Assembly: GCF_030817215.1 (NCBI RefSeq)
Contig: NZ_JAUSZA010000001.1
Coordinates: 6,422,501 to 6,486,500 of the forward strand
DNA length: 64,000 nucleotides
Direction: 5' to 3'
Source: Paenibacillus sp. V4I3
GTDB taxonomy: Bacteria; Bacillota; Bacilli; Paenibacillales; NBRC-103111
The position numbers and the translations under genes were made by a program. Positions 9,491-17,390 of the stretch are shown one piece after another. The number at the start of each line of letters is the position of its first letter. Within the stretch, counting starts at the first letter, position 1. The notes beneath the pieces were generated by a model. The model was not told where the DNA came from and searched no databases. It saw only the letters and a program-made list of their open reading frames with translations.

Positions 9491-9694
9491 TCATCTCGAT
9501 GATTTGCAGCCTTCGTCTAAAGCCGTATGATCCCCCATTCCGATCTTCTTGCCCAACTTCTGATATTCAACAATATATCTATCAAGTAATTGACTTAATT
9601 GAACAAGTCTTTCGTCTGTCATACAGTCTGCAATCATGGCCCGGCCCACCAAATAAGAGCGTAATTGCTCGATTTGATATTCCAATATCTTCAT
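9491..9694 (-). CDS. Spo0E-like aspartyl-phosphate phosphatase
   Basis: A small helical protein of 67 residues carrying the Spo0E-family signature LSQLLDRYIVEY (SQxLD core) after an EQLRSYL helix. Family members remove phosphate from Spo0A~P or related response regulators and delay sporulation. The start chosen is the ATG at 9694, because ggag lies 6 nt upstream; a longer reading from 9736 lacks a ribosome site. The gene is 9 nt from the foldase gene. A Spo0E-like phosphatase inside a sugar-utilisation cluster is unusual and could link carbohydrate supply to sporulation or act on the nearby regulator. The target is inference only. Confidence 0.75.
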   Translation of the reverse strand: MKILEYQIEQLRSYLVGRAMIADCMTDERLVQLSQLLDRYIVEYQKLGKKIGMGDHTALDEGCKSSR

Positions 9695-9785
9695 CATTAT
9701 CTCCATTTCTGATAGTTCTGATATTTTCCTTATCATCTAAACAAATGCGTTTGATCATCTCCCCGATCTGCTCTTTTAGTTTTTG

Positions 9786-9816
9786 CAGGCTCGTTCGACA
9801 ATAGCCGTCGAGCCTG
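9786..9816. other. Hairpin after the permease gene
   Basis: Stem arms CAGGCTCG (9786-9793) and CGAGCCTG (9809-9816) enclose a 15-nt loop, just downstream of the permease stop. There is no U run on the minus strand, so it may be a weak terminator or an RNA-stability element separating transport genes from the Spo0E-like and foldase genes. Confidence 0.35.
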
Positions 9817-9826
9817 ACAAATGTGT

Positions 9827-11143
9827 TTAACCTTTTACACCGGTAAAAGATGCACCTTTTTCAATAAGTTTCTGGCAGGTTATGAACACGATTAATAAAG
9901 GAATCATACTAATTACACCGCTAGCCATGAGCATGTTCTCCGAGACTATACTTGCTTGATTTTGCAAATTGTTTAATGCTACCGTTAAGGTCCAGTTTGC
10001 GGATGATCTTGCCACGACCAACGGCCACAAGAACTCATTCCATACGGGTAAAAATGTCAATACCGAAACAACGGTAAAGATCGGCACGGACATCGGAATC
10101 ACAATTTGGTAAAAAGTCCTGAATTCAGAGGCGCCATCTACTCTTGCGGCTTGGATCAGCTCTCGAGGCAATTGATCAAAAAAACCTTTGAACAAGAAAA
10201 TAACGATACCCCAAGCGGTATGAGGTAAAATGATTGCCCATAATGTGTCTACCAAATGCAATTGATTCATCGTTAAATAAAGCGGAATCAAAAGCGCGAT
10301 ATCAGGAATCATAAGTGTTGCCAGAAAAAACATCACTAGCCCCAGCTGAAGCTTTTTATTCTTTATCAAAAACGAAAGCGCATATCCAGCCAAGCCACCA
10401 AACAATAATTGAGAAACAATGGTGACAAATGTAACGATCAAACTATTGAGAAAATAATGACTGATTCCATATCCATCATTGGATGCTGCTTTGGTAACCT
10501 TGTTGAGAACCAAATAACTATCGAATATGCTCCAAAATCTAGGTTTTTCCTCAATACTCAACACCTTGCCGCTCACAAACTTCGAATTTGCATAAAAATC
10601 TCGAAAATGAGTTGAAACAAGCTCCTGTGAATTCCCACTACCCTTTTCGATACCGCCACTATCACCAAGCCATTGGAATGAAGATAACTTTTTCTCATGG
10701 ATGATTGGTAATTTGACATTCATCAGATTATCGTTAAAAAGGGTCGTTGGAACAACAAGATTTCTTCCATAATGGAAGGAAGATCCCGTTGTATTCGCGG
10801 AATAAATCAACTTTCCATCCTTTATCCCTTTGACTACAACTTCCCCGATTGAATCGCGAATATTCGATGCCCATGGGTACCAAGTCGCTTTCATCGCATC
10901 TTTTTCGTAAAACTGGGCATCCTTCAGTTCCTGACCTGAGTAATCGACCTCAACCTGAACCGAATGGGGTATGGCAGGCAGCCACTTTGGCGGATATGCC
11001 AAGATAGACGACTCGTCCTTCAATGAAGAAGCGAGCATCCAAACAAGTGGAACAAGGGATAGCACAATAAATAAAAAGGTAATGCTATAAGCAATAATTT
11101 TAATCGACCGTTGGCCTTTTTCTTTAATGGTATTACGGATCAT
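9827..11143 (-). CDS. Carbohydrate ABC transporter permease (MalG type) with large extracytoplasmic insertion
   Basis: Inner-membrane permease of a CUT1-type sugar importer. The second half is a normal MalG core with the EAA-loop motif ELIQAARVDGASEFRTFYQIVIP, which contacts the ATPase. At 438 residues it is about 160 longer than usual. After the first membrane helix (about 16-38) comes a soluble region (about 45-225) before the next helix, YFLNSLIVTFVTIV. By topology this should face outside, near the binding protein. It works with the permease and binding protein upstream in the same unit. No ATPase gene is present; a shared MsmX-like ATPase is likely, as in related bacteria. Confidence 0.88.
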   Translation of the reverse strand: MIRNTIKEKGQRSIKIIAYSITFLFIVLSLVPLVWMLASSLKDESSILAYPPKWLPAIPHSVQVEVDYSGQELKDAQFYEKDAMKATWYPWASNIRDSIGEVVVKGIKDGKLIYSANTTGSSFHYGRNLVVPTTLFNDNLMNVKLPIIHEKKLSSFQWLGDSGGIEKGSGNSQELVSTHFRDFYANSKFVSGKVLSIEEKPRFWSIFDSYLVLNKVTKAASNDGYGISHYFLNSLIVTFVTIVSQLLFGGLAGYALSFLIKNKKLQLGLVMFFLATLMIPDIALLIPLYLTMNQLHLVDTLWAIILPHTAWGIVIFLFKGFFDQLPRELIQAARVDGASEFRTFYQIVIPMSVPIFTVVSVLTFLPVWNEFLWPLVVARSSANWTLTVALNNLQNQASIVSENMLMASGVISMIPLLIVFITCQKLIEKGASFTGVKG

Positions 11144-11164
11144 CGCTCTCCACTCCTCTCTCTA

Positions 11165-12073
11165 TCAATCAGAATCTTTGGAAAATTTGAGTTGTATAAA
11201 GGTGATCAAGCCAATCAGTAGAAATAAGAATACCGATATAGCCCCCGAGGCTCCAAAGCGAAGTTGTTGAAAAGCCGTATTGAAAACAAACATCGATACA
11301 ACCGTTGTACTGTCGGCGGGTCCCCCTTGAGTCATCACATAAATGTTATCAAAGGTCAACAGGATCCCTGTCATAAAACTAATCAATTGAATAAAAATAA
11401 TGAACTTCATATTTGGTAAAATCATCGTTAACATGCGTCTCCATGGACCCGCCCCGTCCATTTTAGCAGCTTCGAGAATATCCGTTGAGACTGAGCGTAT
11501 CGCAGAATAATATAAAAGAATGGCTATGCCTTGGCTTGCTATAAGCGAAGGGAGGACGACTGCGAACTTCGTCACATCCAAATCGTTTAACCAGAGGTAA
11601 GGACCTAAACCTATCTTCCCAAGGTAATAATTCAACATTCCGTGGTCAGGATTATACATCAATCGCCAAATCAGAACATTAACGACCACAGGAACAGCGG
11701 AGGGGAGCTGATAAAGGAAGCGAATGAACATATTCCCGTGATGAATTTCACTAAGAAGCAATGCCTGAACGATAGGAACCCAGAATGTCATGAGCAAATA
11801 CAGCAATGCGAAAATAAAAGTAATCTCTATCGAATGCCAGAAGGAAGCTGAATTCAAAAATTCAGAATAGTTATCTAAGCCCACAAACTTTCCGGGAGGA
11901 TTTCCAATTTCATAGTCAAAAAAACTGATATAGATCATTTTAAACAACGGATAATATTTAAATAAGACAAAACTAACAAGCGAAGGAATTAAAAAGATAA
12001 TTGGCATCCAGCTAATACTCATGCGGCGTTTCATTGTGACACTTTGCAATCCAGTCTCTACTCTTGTTTCCAT
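11165..12073 (-). CDS. Carbohydrate ABC transporter permease (MalF/UgpA type)
   Basis: About 302 residues with six predicted membrane helices starting near MPIIFLIPSLVSFVLFKYYP. The EAA loop is ILEAAKMDGAGPWRRMLTMILPNMK. It pairs with the extended MalG-type permease to form the channel of the arabinan-oligosaccharide importer. The ATG at 12073 was chosen because an aaagaggg site lies 8-9 nt before it; a GTG at 12082 would overlap that site. Separated by 21 nt from the next permease and by a palindromic hairpin from the binding-protein gene. Confidence 0.9.
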   Translation of the reverse strand: METRVETGLQSVTMKRRMSISWMPIIFLIPSLVSFVLFKYYPLFKMIYISFFDYEIGNPPGKFVGLDNYSEFLNSASFWHSIEITFIFALLYLLMTFWVPIVQALLLSEIHHGNMFIRFLYQLPSAVPVVVNVLIWRLMYNPDHGMLNYYLGKIGLGPYLWLNDLDVTKFAVVLPSLIASQGIAILLYYSAIRSVSTDILEAAKMDGAGPWRRMLTMILPNMKFIIFIQLISFMTGILLTFDNIYVMTQGGPADSTTVVSMFVFNTAFQQLRFGASGAISVFLFLLIGLITFIQLKFSKDSD

Positions 12074-12097
12074 TCCACTCACCCTCTTTAGGTAGTT

Positions 12098-12125
12098 ATC
12101 GGGATTCCCATATGGGAATCCCGAT
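12098..12125. other. Perfect 28-bp palindrome between binding protein and permease genes
   Basis: Fourteen bases (atcgggattcccat) are followed at once by their exact complement. It lies in the 67-nt gap after the binding-protein stop. Such stem-loops commonly protect the binding-protein mRNA from 3' decay and give more binding protein than permease. Confidence 0.6.
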
Positions 12126-12140
12126 TTCTACGGTCTCTAT

Positions 12141-13511
12141 TTATTTTTTCACTTCAGCATTGTACTTGTCTATCACTTCTTTTTGAGCCAAGTCTTGTTG
12201 CTTTTGAAGCTCGGCTTTTGGATCTGCATTTTGATCAAGCAGCACTTTTTGAATCGCGCCAACGACATACTTACTGAGACGGTCCTTTAAGAAATACTCT
12301 AGATGTGTATCTGAAGCGGCCTTCTTAATGTTATCAACAATATCAACAGGGATACCCTCATAAATCTTTGAGGTGTCCAGATCTGAACGGAAATTAAGCA
12401 AGTTAGGGAATTGGCCAATTTCTTTGATATAATTCAATCTACCATCGTAGAAGCTCTTTGATGACATGAATGTAATATAGGTCCAAGCTGCATCCTGCTT
12501 CTCTTTCGTACTTTTCGCATTAATTGTCCAATACGAACCTCCGACTTGCGAAGGCGATTTACCAGATGGGCCAGCAGGAAACGGCATAGCGCCGATATCT
12601 TTAATATCCATGCCTTTAGCAGTAAACCAATCCACCCAGCCTACGGTCATTCCCGTATGTCCTGTATAGAAATCCTTGTTATTGTCGTCCAGTGATTGTA
12701 CAACGTTTTTCTGCACGACTTTATGCTTCCATTTTAAGTCTTTATAGAATTGCAGCGCAGTTACTGCAGGATCTGAAGTGAATGTCAACGTAGCTGTTCC
12801 GTCATCATTTTTCTTGGTGAGATCCCCGCCGGCTTGCCAAACATAATATTCAAAAAACCAATCTGCCCAATCCATTCCCAAAATATCATAGCCAATCTGA
12901 CCTTTGCTTGGGTCTGTTAATTTCTTTGCCGCATCAACAAATTCATCCCAAGTCGCAGGTGGCTTGGCAGGATCAAGACCGGCTTCTTTAAAGAGCTTTT
13001 TATTATAGACCAAAGGTGTTACATACATATCTTTAGGAACGCCATAGACCTTTCCATCCCTTGTTCCAGCTACCATGGAAGAAGGAATGTAGTTCCCCTT
13101 ATCCGCATAACTATTCCATCGATCAGTAATATCTAATGCAAAACCTTGCTTAATATATTTTTCCATATCAGGGTAAGGATTATTCGGTGTTGCATCTGGT
13201 CCTTGCCCGCCTGCCATTGCTGTCAAATATTGCTCGCGATCCTTACCTCCTGTTGCAAGCTCTTCATGCTTTACTTTGATGTTCGGAAATTTCGCATCAA
13301 ACGCTGCAAACTGTTTCTCAAGATACGGCTTTACAGGATCATCAGCAGCTGGCTTATCCCATACGGTAATTTCTACCGGTTTGGCTGATGTAGCTGCTTG
13401 CGTGCTGGCAGGGCTGCTGCTAGGGCTTGTTGTGGCTGTTTTGCCGCCACATGCACTAAGCAAAAGTACAGAAGAGAGAGCGACTGCAATTACGTTAAGT
13501 TGTTTCTTCAT
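12141..13511 (-). CDS. Extracellular sugar-binding lipoprotein (family 1)
   Basis: A 456-residue substrate-binding protein of a CUT1 importer. It has a lipoprotein signal peptide with lipobox LLLSACGG (Cys about 21), then a Ser/Thr/Ala-rich linker and a periplasmic-binding fold starting VEITVWDKPAADDP. GQGPDATPNNP and FYTGHTGMTVGWVDWFTAKG are typical of MalE-type proteins. It captures oligosaccharides at the cell surface for the two permeases that follow. It is the first structural gene after the promoter, as expected for the most abundant component. Substrate is inferred to be arabino-oligosaccharides from the GH43 and GH51 genes downstream. Confidence 0.92.
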   Translation of the reverse strand: MKKQLNVIAVALSSVLLLSACGGKTATTSPSSSPASTQAATSAKPVEITVWDKPAADDPVKPYLEKQFAAFDAKFPNIKVKHEELATGGKDREQYLTAMAGGQGPDATPNNPYPDMEKYIKQGFALDITDRWNSYADKGNYIPSSMVAGTRDGKVYGVPKDMYVTPLVYNKKLFKEAGLDPAKPPATWDEFVDAAKKLTDPSKGQIGYDILGMDWADWFFEYYVWQAGGDLTKKNDDGTATLTFTSDPAVTALQFYKDLKWKHKVVQKNVVQSLDDNNKDFYTGHTGMTVGWVDWFTAKGMDIKDIGAMPFPAGPSGKSPSQVGGSYWTINAKSTKEKQDAAWTYITFMSSKSFYDGRLNYIKEIGQFPNLLNFRSDLDTSKIYEGIPVDIVDNIKKAASDTHLEYFLKDRLSKYVVGAIQKVLLDQNADPKAELQKQQDLAQKEVIDKYNAEVKK

Positions 13512-13535
13512 TTTTCAATCCCCCTGAGATATTCT

Positions 13536-13612
13536 TGATTACGTTTTCATTATAAGATGAACGGAAGAGGGTTAGAATCCAATAATTCAAGGTTATTCTA
13601 CAAATAATTCAA
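13536..13612 (-). promoter_or_regulatory. Binding-protein promoter with cre site and YesN-type direct repeats
   Basis: Upstream of the binding protein, on the minus strand: a -10 TATAAT (13549-13554); a cre-like site at 13536-13550 matching WTGNAARCGNWWWCA on the coding strand; and two direct copies of TTGAATTATT (13603-13612 and 13581-13590) 22 bp apart, the nearer one 26 nt from the -10. There is no good -35, as expected of an activator-dependent promoter. The likely activator is the YesN-type regulator encoded just upstream; CcpA would repress. Confidence 0.6.
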
Positions 13613-13640
13613 TGAAAGTATTAAATTTTTTACACCCTTC

Positions 13641-15269
13641 TTACATTGTTTGTCGATGATTTTGCCTGTATTCTTTCGGTGATAAGCCGTGCGATTTTTT
13701 AAAAACACTGCTAAAATAGGCCGCGCCCTCAAAGCCGACCATCTCCGCTATTTCCTGAACCTTCATATTCGTTTCCCGTAACCATTCAGCCGCCTTTTCC
13801 ATCCGTTGCTGGGTCAGAAAATCAGAATAGCCTTGGCCATACTTGTCTATAAACCGCTTAGAGAAATAAGTAGGGTGAATAAAGAAACGATCTGCAATGG
13901 ACTGCAGGGATATGTTTTCATGTAAATTCATAACAAGATACTGCTTAATCTCATCCATGACATCCTTAACAGGATGATCTTTGTTTAAGAAATGGATGAT
14001 ATTGGTAACTTGACTTTGGATTTGTTGGACAGCTTCACGCCAACCCGTCAGATTTTGCAGCCAATAATGCAGATCGTCCATTTCCCCAATAACCAACTTG
14101 GTATCCTCTGTTTTCTCCAATAGATATTTCCTTAAGAGAAGATACATATCTGCGCAGAACCATTCTAGCTGAGAATAAGTAGCTGTCGGGAAGTCCACAA
14201 GGCTCTGAATGCGATGCGCAATCCATCGATGTAATGCCGTTTCATTCCCTTCATTAAGAAGACTAAACAGCAGTTCTTCATCTTTCTCTTTCATGAATTG
14301 TTCTCTCGAGTTCGAATGGCTCTGAATCCAGCCATAATCATAAATTTTATTGGTGCCGCTAATGATTTTATTACGAAGTGACAATTTGGCTAACTGGTAT
14401 GATTTCTGCATCTTATCCAGGCTATCGACAATACTGCCAATAGCGATCGTCACTTCCAGACGCATGTAATGATTCACTCCAAATAGAACGCCTGTTAGCC
14501 ATTCTTTTACCGCGGTATTTTCATTTAGATTCTCGACTCCCAAAATATAAACCATCTCATTCTGGTGAATAGCGTGTTGAAATATAACTCCGTCTCTACC
14601 CGCCAATTTCATTTGATCCGACATCATATTTTCGATGGCGAACCGGATGAGATCTTCATCGCCCGTACGAAATGAATAATGTGGAAGCTGGTAGGGCTCT
14701 AACACAAGTACGATGGCCAAAATGTAGGGAAATCTCTCTATAAGATCAGATACAGTCGTTATGCTTTCTTGCGAGGAAGCCGACTGTTTGGGTTCTTGAA
14801 CCATTCTCGTTAATAATTGTTGGCGAAGACTTTCCAGATTCATCTCTTTATCTTGCTTCAACTTTTCCATTTCTAATCGGGATTTCCGCGTCTCTTCAAT
14901 TTTCAATATGATGTTTGCTAAATTGCTGCGCAGCTCCGCCTCATCAATAGGTTTCAACAAATAGTCGGATACGCCGTACTTAATCGCCCGTTTGGCAAAA
15001 TCAAAATCACTATATCCGCTAATAATAACAAATACGATTTCAGGATTGAGCTCTTTGGCCCGTTCTATAAAATCTAATCCGTCCATTCCGGGCATCCGAA
15101 TATCTGTAATCACAATATCAGGCTGCACGCGGAGGGCCAACTCAAGTCCTTCTATGCCATCACCAGCTTCACCTACAATGGTAATAGGTAATCCCGATAT
15201 GTTCATTTTCGCAATGATCCCTTTTCGTTGTTTGGGCTCATCATCTAAAACCAGTACTTTAAAGTTCAT
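13641..15269 (-). CDS. YesN-type response regulator with AraC DNA-binding domain
   Basis: A 542-residue response regulator. The N-terminal receiver domain has VLDDEP acidic residues, phosphoacceptor Asp in VITDIRMPGMDG, and Lys in YLLKPIDEAE. After a central helical region a C-terminal AraC HTH (about 440-540) includes ISLQSIADRFFIHPTYFSKRF and VQEIAEMVGFEGAAYFSSVF. The ATG at 15269 was chosen because gaaggag lies 9 nt upstream; a TTG six codons earlier is inside that site. Encoded 22 nt after its sensor kinase, just before the binding-protein promoter it presumably activates. Confidence 0.92.
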   Translation of the reverse strand: MNFKVLVLDDEPKQRKGIIAKMNISGLPITIVGEAGDGIEGLELALRVQPDIVITDIRMPGMDGLDFIERAKELNPEIVFVIISGYSDFDFAKRAIKYGVSDYLLKPIDEAELRSNLANIILKIEETRKSRLEMEKLKQDKEMNLESLRQQLLTRMVQEPKQSASSQESITTVSDLIERFPYILAIVLVLEPYQLPHYSFRTGDEDLIRFAIENMMSDQMKLAGRDGVIFQHAIHQNEMVYILGVENLNENTAVKEWLTGVLFGVNHYMRLEVTIAIGSIVDSLDKMQKSYQLAKLSLRNKIISGTNKIYDYGWIQSHSNSREQFMKEKDEELLFSLLNEGNETALHRWIAHRIQSLVDFPTATYSQLEWFCADMYLLLRKYLLEKTEDTKLVIGEMDDLHYWLQNLTGWREAVQQIQSQVTNIIHFLNKDHPVKDVMDEIKQYLVMNLHENISLQSIADRFFIHPTYFSKRFIDKYGQGYSDFLTQQRMEKAAEWLRETNMKVQEIAEMVGFEGAAYFSSVFKKSHGLSPKEYRQNHRQTM

Positions 15270-15291
15270 ACGAACTCGCTCCTTCAATCCT

Positions 15292-17118
15292 TTATTTCAT
15301 TAATCGGATGGTGACTTGCGTGCCTTCGCCAAAAACACTTTCAATGGCTACGCCATATTGTTCACCGTACAATAGTTTTAATCGGGCATGAACATTAACC
15401 ATACCAATCGATGTCTGTTGATTGTTCGACGAATAGCTGGATGCTGACCAAGTATTTAACCTAAGCTGTAAAGCTTTGAGTTTATCCGGATCCATACCGC
15501 CCCCATTATCCGTCACCTTAATCATGGCATCCTGCTCATCAATTGATACCGCTTCAATTTGAATCGTCCCGCCTTTTCGCGAACGCTCTATGCCATGGAT
15601 AATGCTATTCTCCACAATGGGCTGAAATAAGAGCTTTGGTATTCTCATCTCCATGAGTTCAGGATCGACAATAATGTTATATTCAAGCCGGGTTTCATAA
15701 CGAATTTTCTGAATCGATAAATAGACTTCAAGCTGCTCAATTTCTTCTCCTAGTGTAGAGAAGCTTGCTCCATTGATATTATAACGAAGCATTTGGGCAA
15801 GAGATCGGCACATGACACTAATCATCTGGCCCTCACCTTGAACGGGTGCCAAGCTCTCAATCGTGCCAAGCGTATTATACAAAAAGTGCGGATTCATTTG
15901 TGATTGCAGTGCTTTAATTTCAGCATCCTTTTTCAGCAGCTCCGTTTCATACACTTGTACAACCAGATGATTGATTCTATGGGTCATTTGATTAAAGCTT
16001 TGGCAAAAGTAACCGATCTCATCTCTAGTTTCAACAGGTACAGAGATATTATAATTACCTGTCTCGATCTGCTTCATCCCTTTTCTTAAGCGCTTTATCG
16101 GAATGAGAACCCGCGAGGAAAGAAAACTGGCAAACAGCATCGTACTGAGCAAAGCGCTGAGGCCAATCAGAATCGTCCTTTTGGCAACAGAATTGACTTG
16201 AGCAAGGAGCACGTTCACAGGAACTTTACCAACCAACATCCAGTCTGAATTCATAAAGCTCTTGTAAACAATCAATGTTTGACTGTTATCTTCATTAATA
16301 AAAAAATAAGGTTCGGGACGCGTTTTTTCGAATTCAGAAAAGTTCTGTTCATTAAGAAACGGTTTTCCGGCGGATGCTCGATCAGGGCCAAGCACGATCG
16401 TTCCATCCTTCTTATTGATTAGATAAAAATCGGCTTGATCATTCGATTTAAGGGATTTTATCCACTCCTGCAGCTTTTCATTCGAAAATTGTATCGTCAG
16501 CATCCCGATAATAGGTTGGAAATCCCCAAATACATCCTTGAGCGCTTGTGTATAAGCTATTGTTCGATAAGGTTGATTTTTCGGGTCATAAGTGTTGGAA
16601 AGAACCCATGCCCCTTTACCATCGTTTTGAACCGCTATTTTACTCAGTCTGTCTAATTCTTTTTCAAAAGAGGCCAATTGGCCAGGGTTTGTAAAATAAC
16701 GGAAGGCTCCGGCTGACAGTTTGCTTAAACCATTCGAATCTCGGACGACGATGGCATCGATGAATGGATTATTGTTTGCAAGGTCCATTATTCTAAACGT
16801 AAAATAGCTCATTTTCTCCGGGTACTTGGAATAATCTTTCATGAGTGACTGCAAATCCATATCCCTAAAGAGATTCCATGTTTCTTTATTCGTGTAATCC
16901 ATGTGGGATTCCATCGTTTGAACGGATTGGTCTACCAGTCGTTCCATATTGGATATCGCGTTTTTCTTTATATCCGCAGAGGTTTGAACATAGAAATTGA
17001 TCCCTAGGCTTAATACGGTAATAATGATGATTGTGAAGAAAGACAGCAGCATTTTCCTGTAAAAAGATCGTTTCACATAATCGATTGGAGTAAAAACCCA
17101 TTTTTTAAAAATATTCAA
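15292..17118 (-). CDS. YesM-type membrane sensor histidine kinase
   Basis: A 608-residue sensor. A membrane helix (about 22-42) is followed by an extracellular Cache-like sensing region, a second helix (about 305-330), a HAMP domain starting RVLIPIKRLRKGM, and a His_kinase domain with the phosphoacceptor His in MNPHFLYNTLG. The C-terminal ATPase has FQPIVENSIIHG, TDNGGGMD and SIGMVNVHARLKLLYG. It should sense an extracellular sugar, perhaps with the binding protein, and phosphorylate the adjacent YesN-type regulator. TTG start preceded by ggaggc. First gene of the arabinan cluster. Confidence 0.92.
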   Translation of the reverse strand: MNIFKKWVFTPIDYVKRSFYRKMLLSFFTIIIITVLSLGINFYVQTSADIKKNAISNMERLVDQSVQTMESHMDYTNKETWNLFRDMDLQSLMKDYSKYPEKMSYFTFRIMDLANNNPFIDAIVVRDSNGLSKLSAGAFRYFTNPGQLASFEKELDRLSKIAVQNDGKGAWVLSNTYDPKNQPYRTIAYTQALKDVFGDFQPIIGMLTIQFSNEKLQEWIKSLKSNDQADFYLINKKDGTIVLGPDRASAGKPFLNEQNFSEFEKTRPEPYFFINEDNSQTLIVYKSFMNSDWMLVGKVPVNVLLAQVNSVAKRTILIGLSALLSTMLFASFLSSRVLIPIKRLRKGMKQIETGNYNISVPVETRDEIGYFCQSFNQMTHRINHLVVQVYETELLKKDAEIKALQSQMNPHFLYNTLGTIESLAPVQGEGQMISVMCRSLAQMLRYNINGASFSTLGEEIEQLEVYLSIQKIRYETRLEYNIIVDPELMEMRIPKLLFQPIVENSIIHGIERSRKGGTIQIEAVSIDEQDAMIKVTDNGGGMDPDKLKALQLRLNTWSASSYSSNNQQTSIGMVNVHARLKLLYGEQYGVAIESVFGEGTQVTIRLMK

Positions 17119-17287
17119 GAAGACGCCTCCATTTCGTCAATGTTCGACATTTTCTTACCATACTATCATAAGAGTAAATCTTGTTCTATATGCCGAGAAT
17201 GGATGTTTTTTGAAAAAACAAAAGATCATCAACTTATAAAGAAATAATAAAACCATTGATCCCACTAACATAAAGGTTCGTGTCAAT

Positions 17288-17322
17288 AAAAAAAATACCG
17301 TCAAAACTTTGACGGTATTTCA
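17288..17322 (-). terminator. Intrinsic terminator of the GH127 operon
   Basis: The stem AAATACCGTCAAA pairs with TTTGACGGTATTT and is followed on the minus strand by a run of U residues. It lies about 70 nt after the GH127 stop and separates that operon from the sensor kinase gene. Confidence 0.85.
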
Positions 17323-17390
17323 ATCATATCTTCTGATATTTTTTTATCATCATGATTATTAATTACTTTCCTTTGGAACAATATTGATAA

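Noticed and set aside
9499..9804. Plus-strand frame overlapping the Spo0E-like gene
   Set aside because: Low-complexity Ser/Leu composition and no ribosome site, while the minus strand shows the SQxLD signature.
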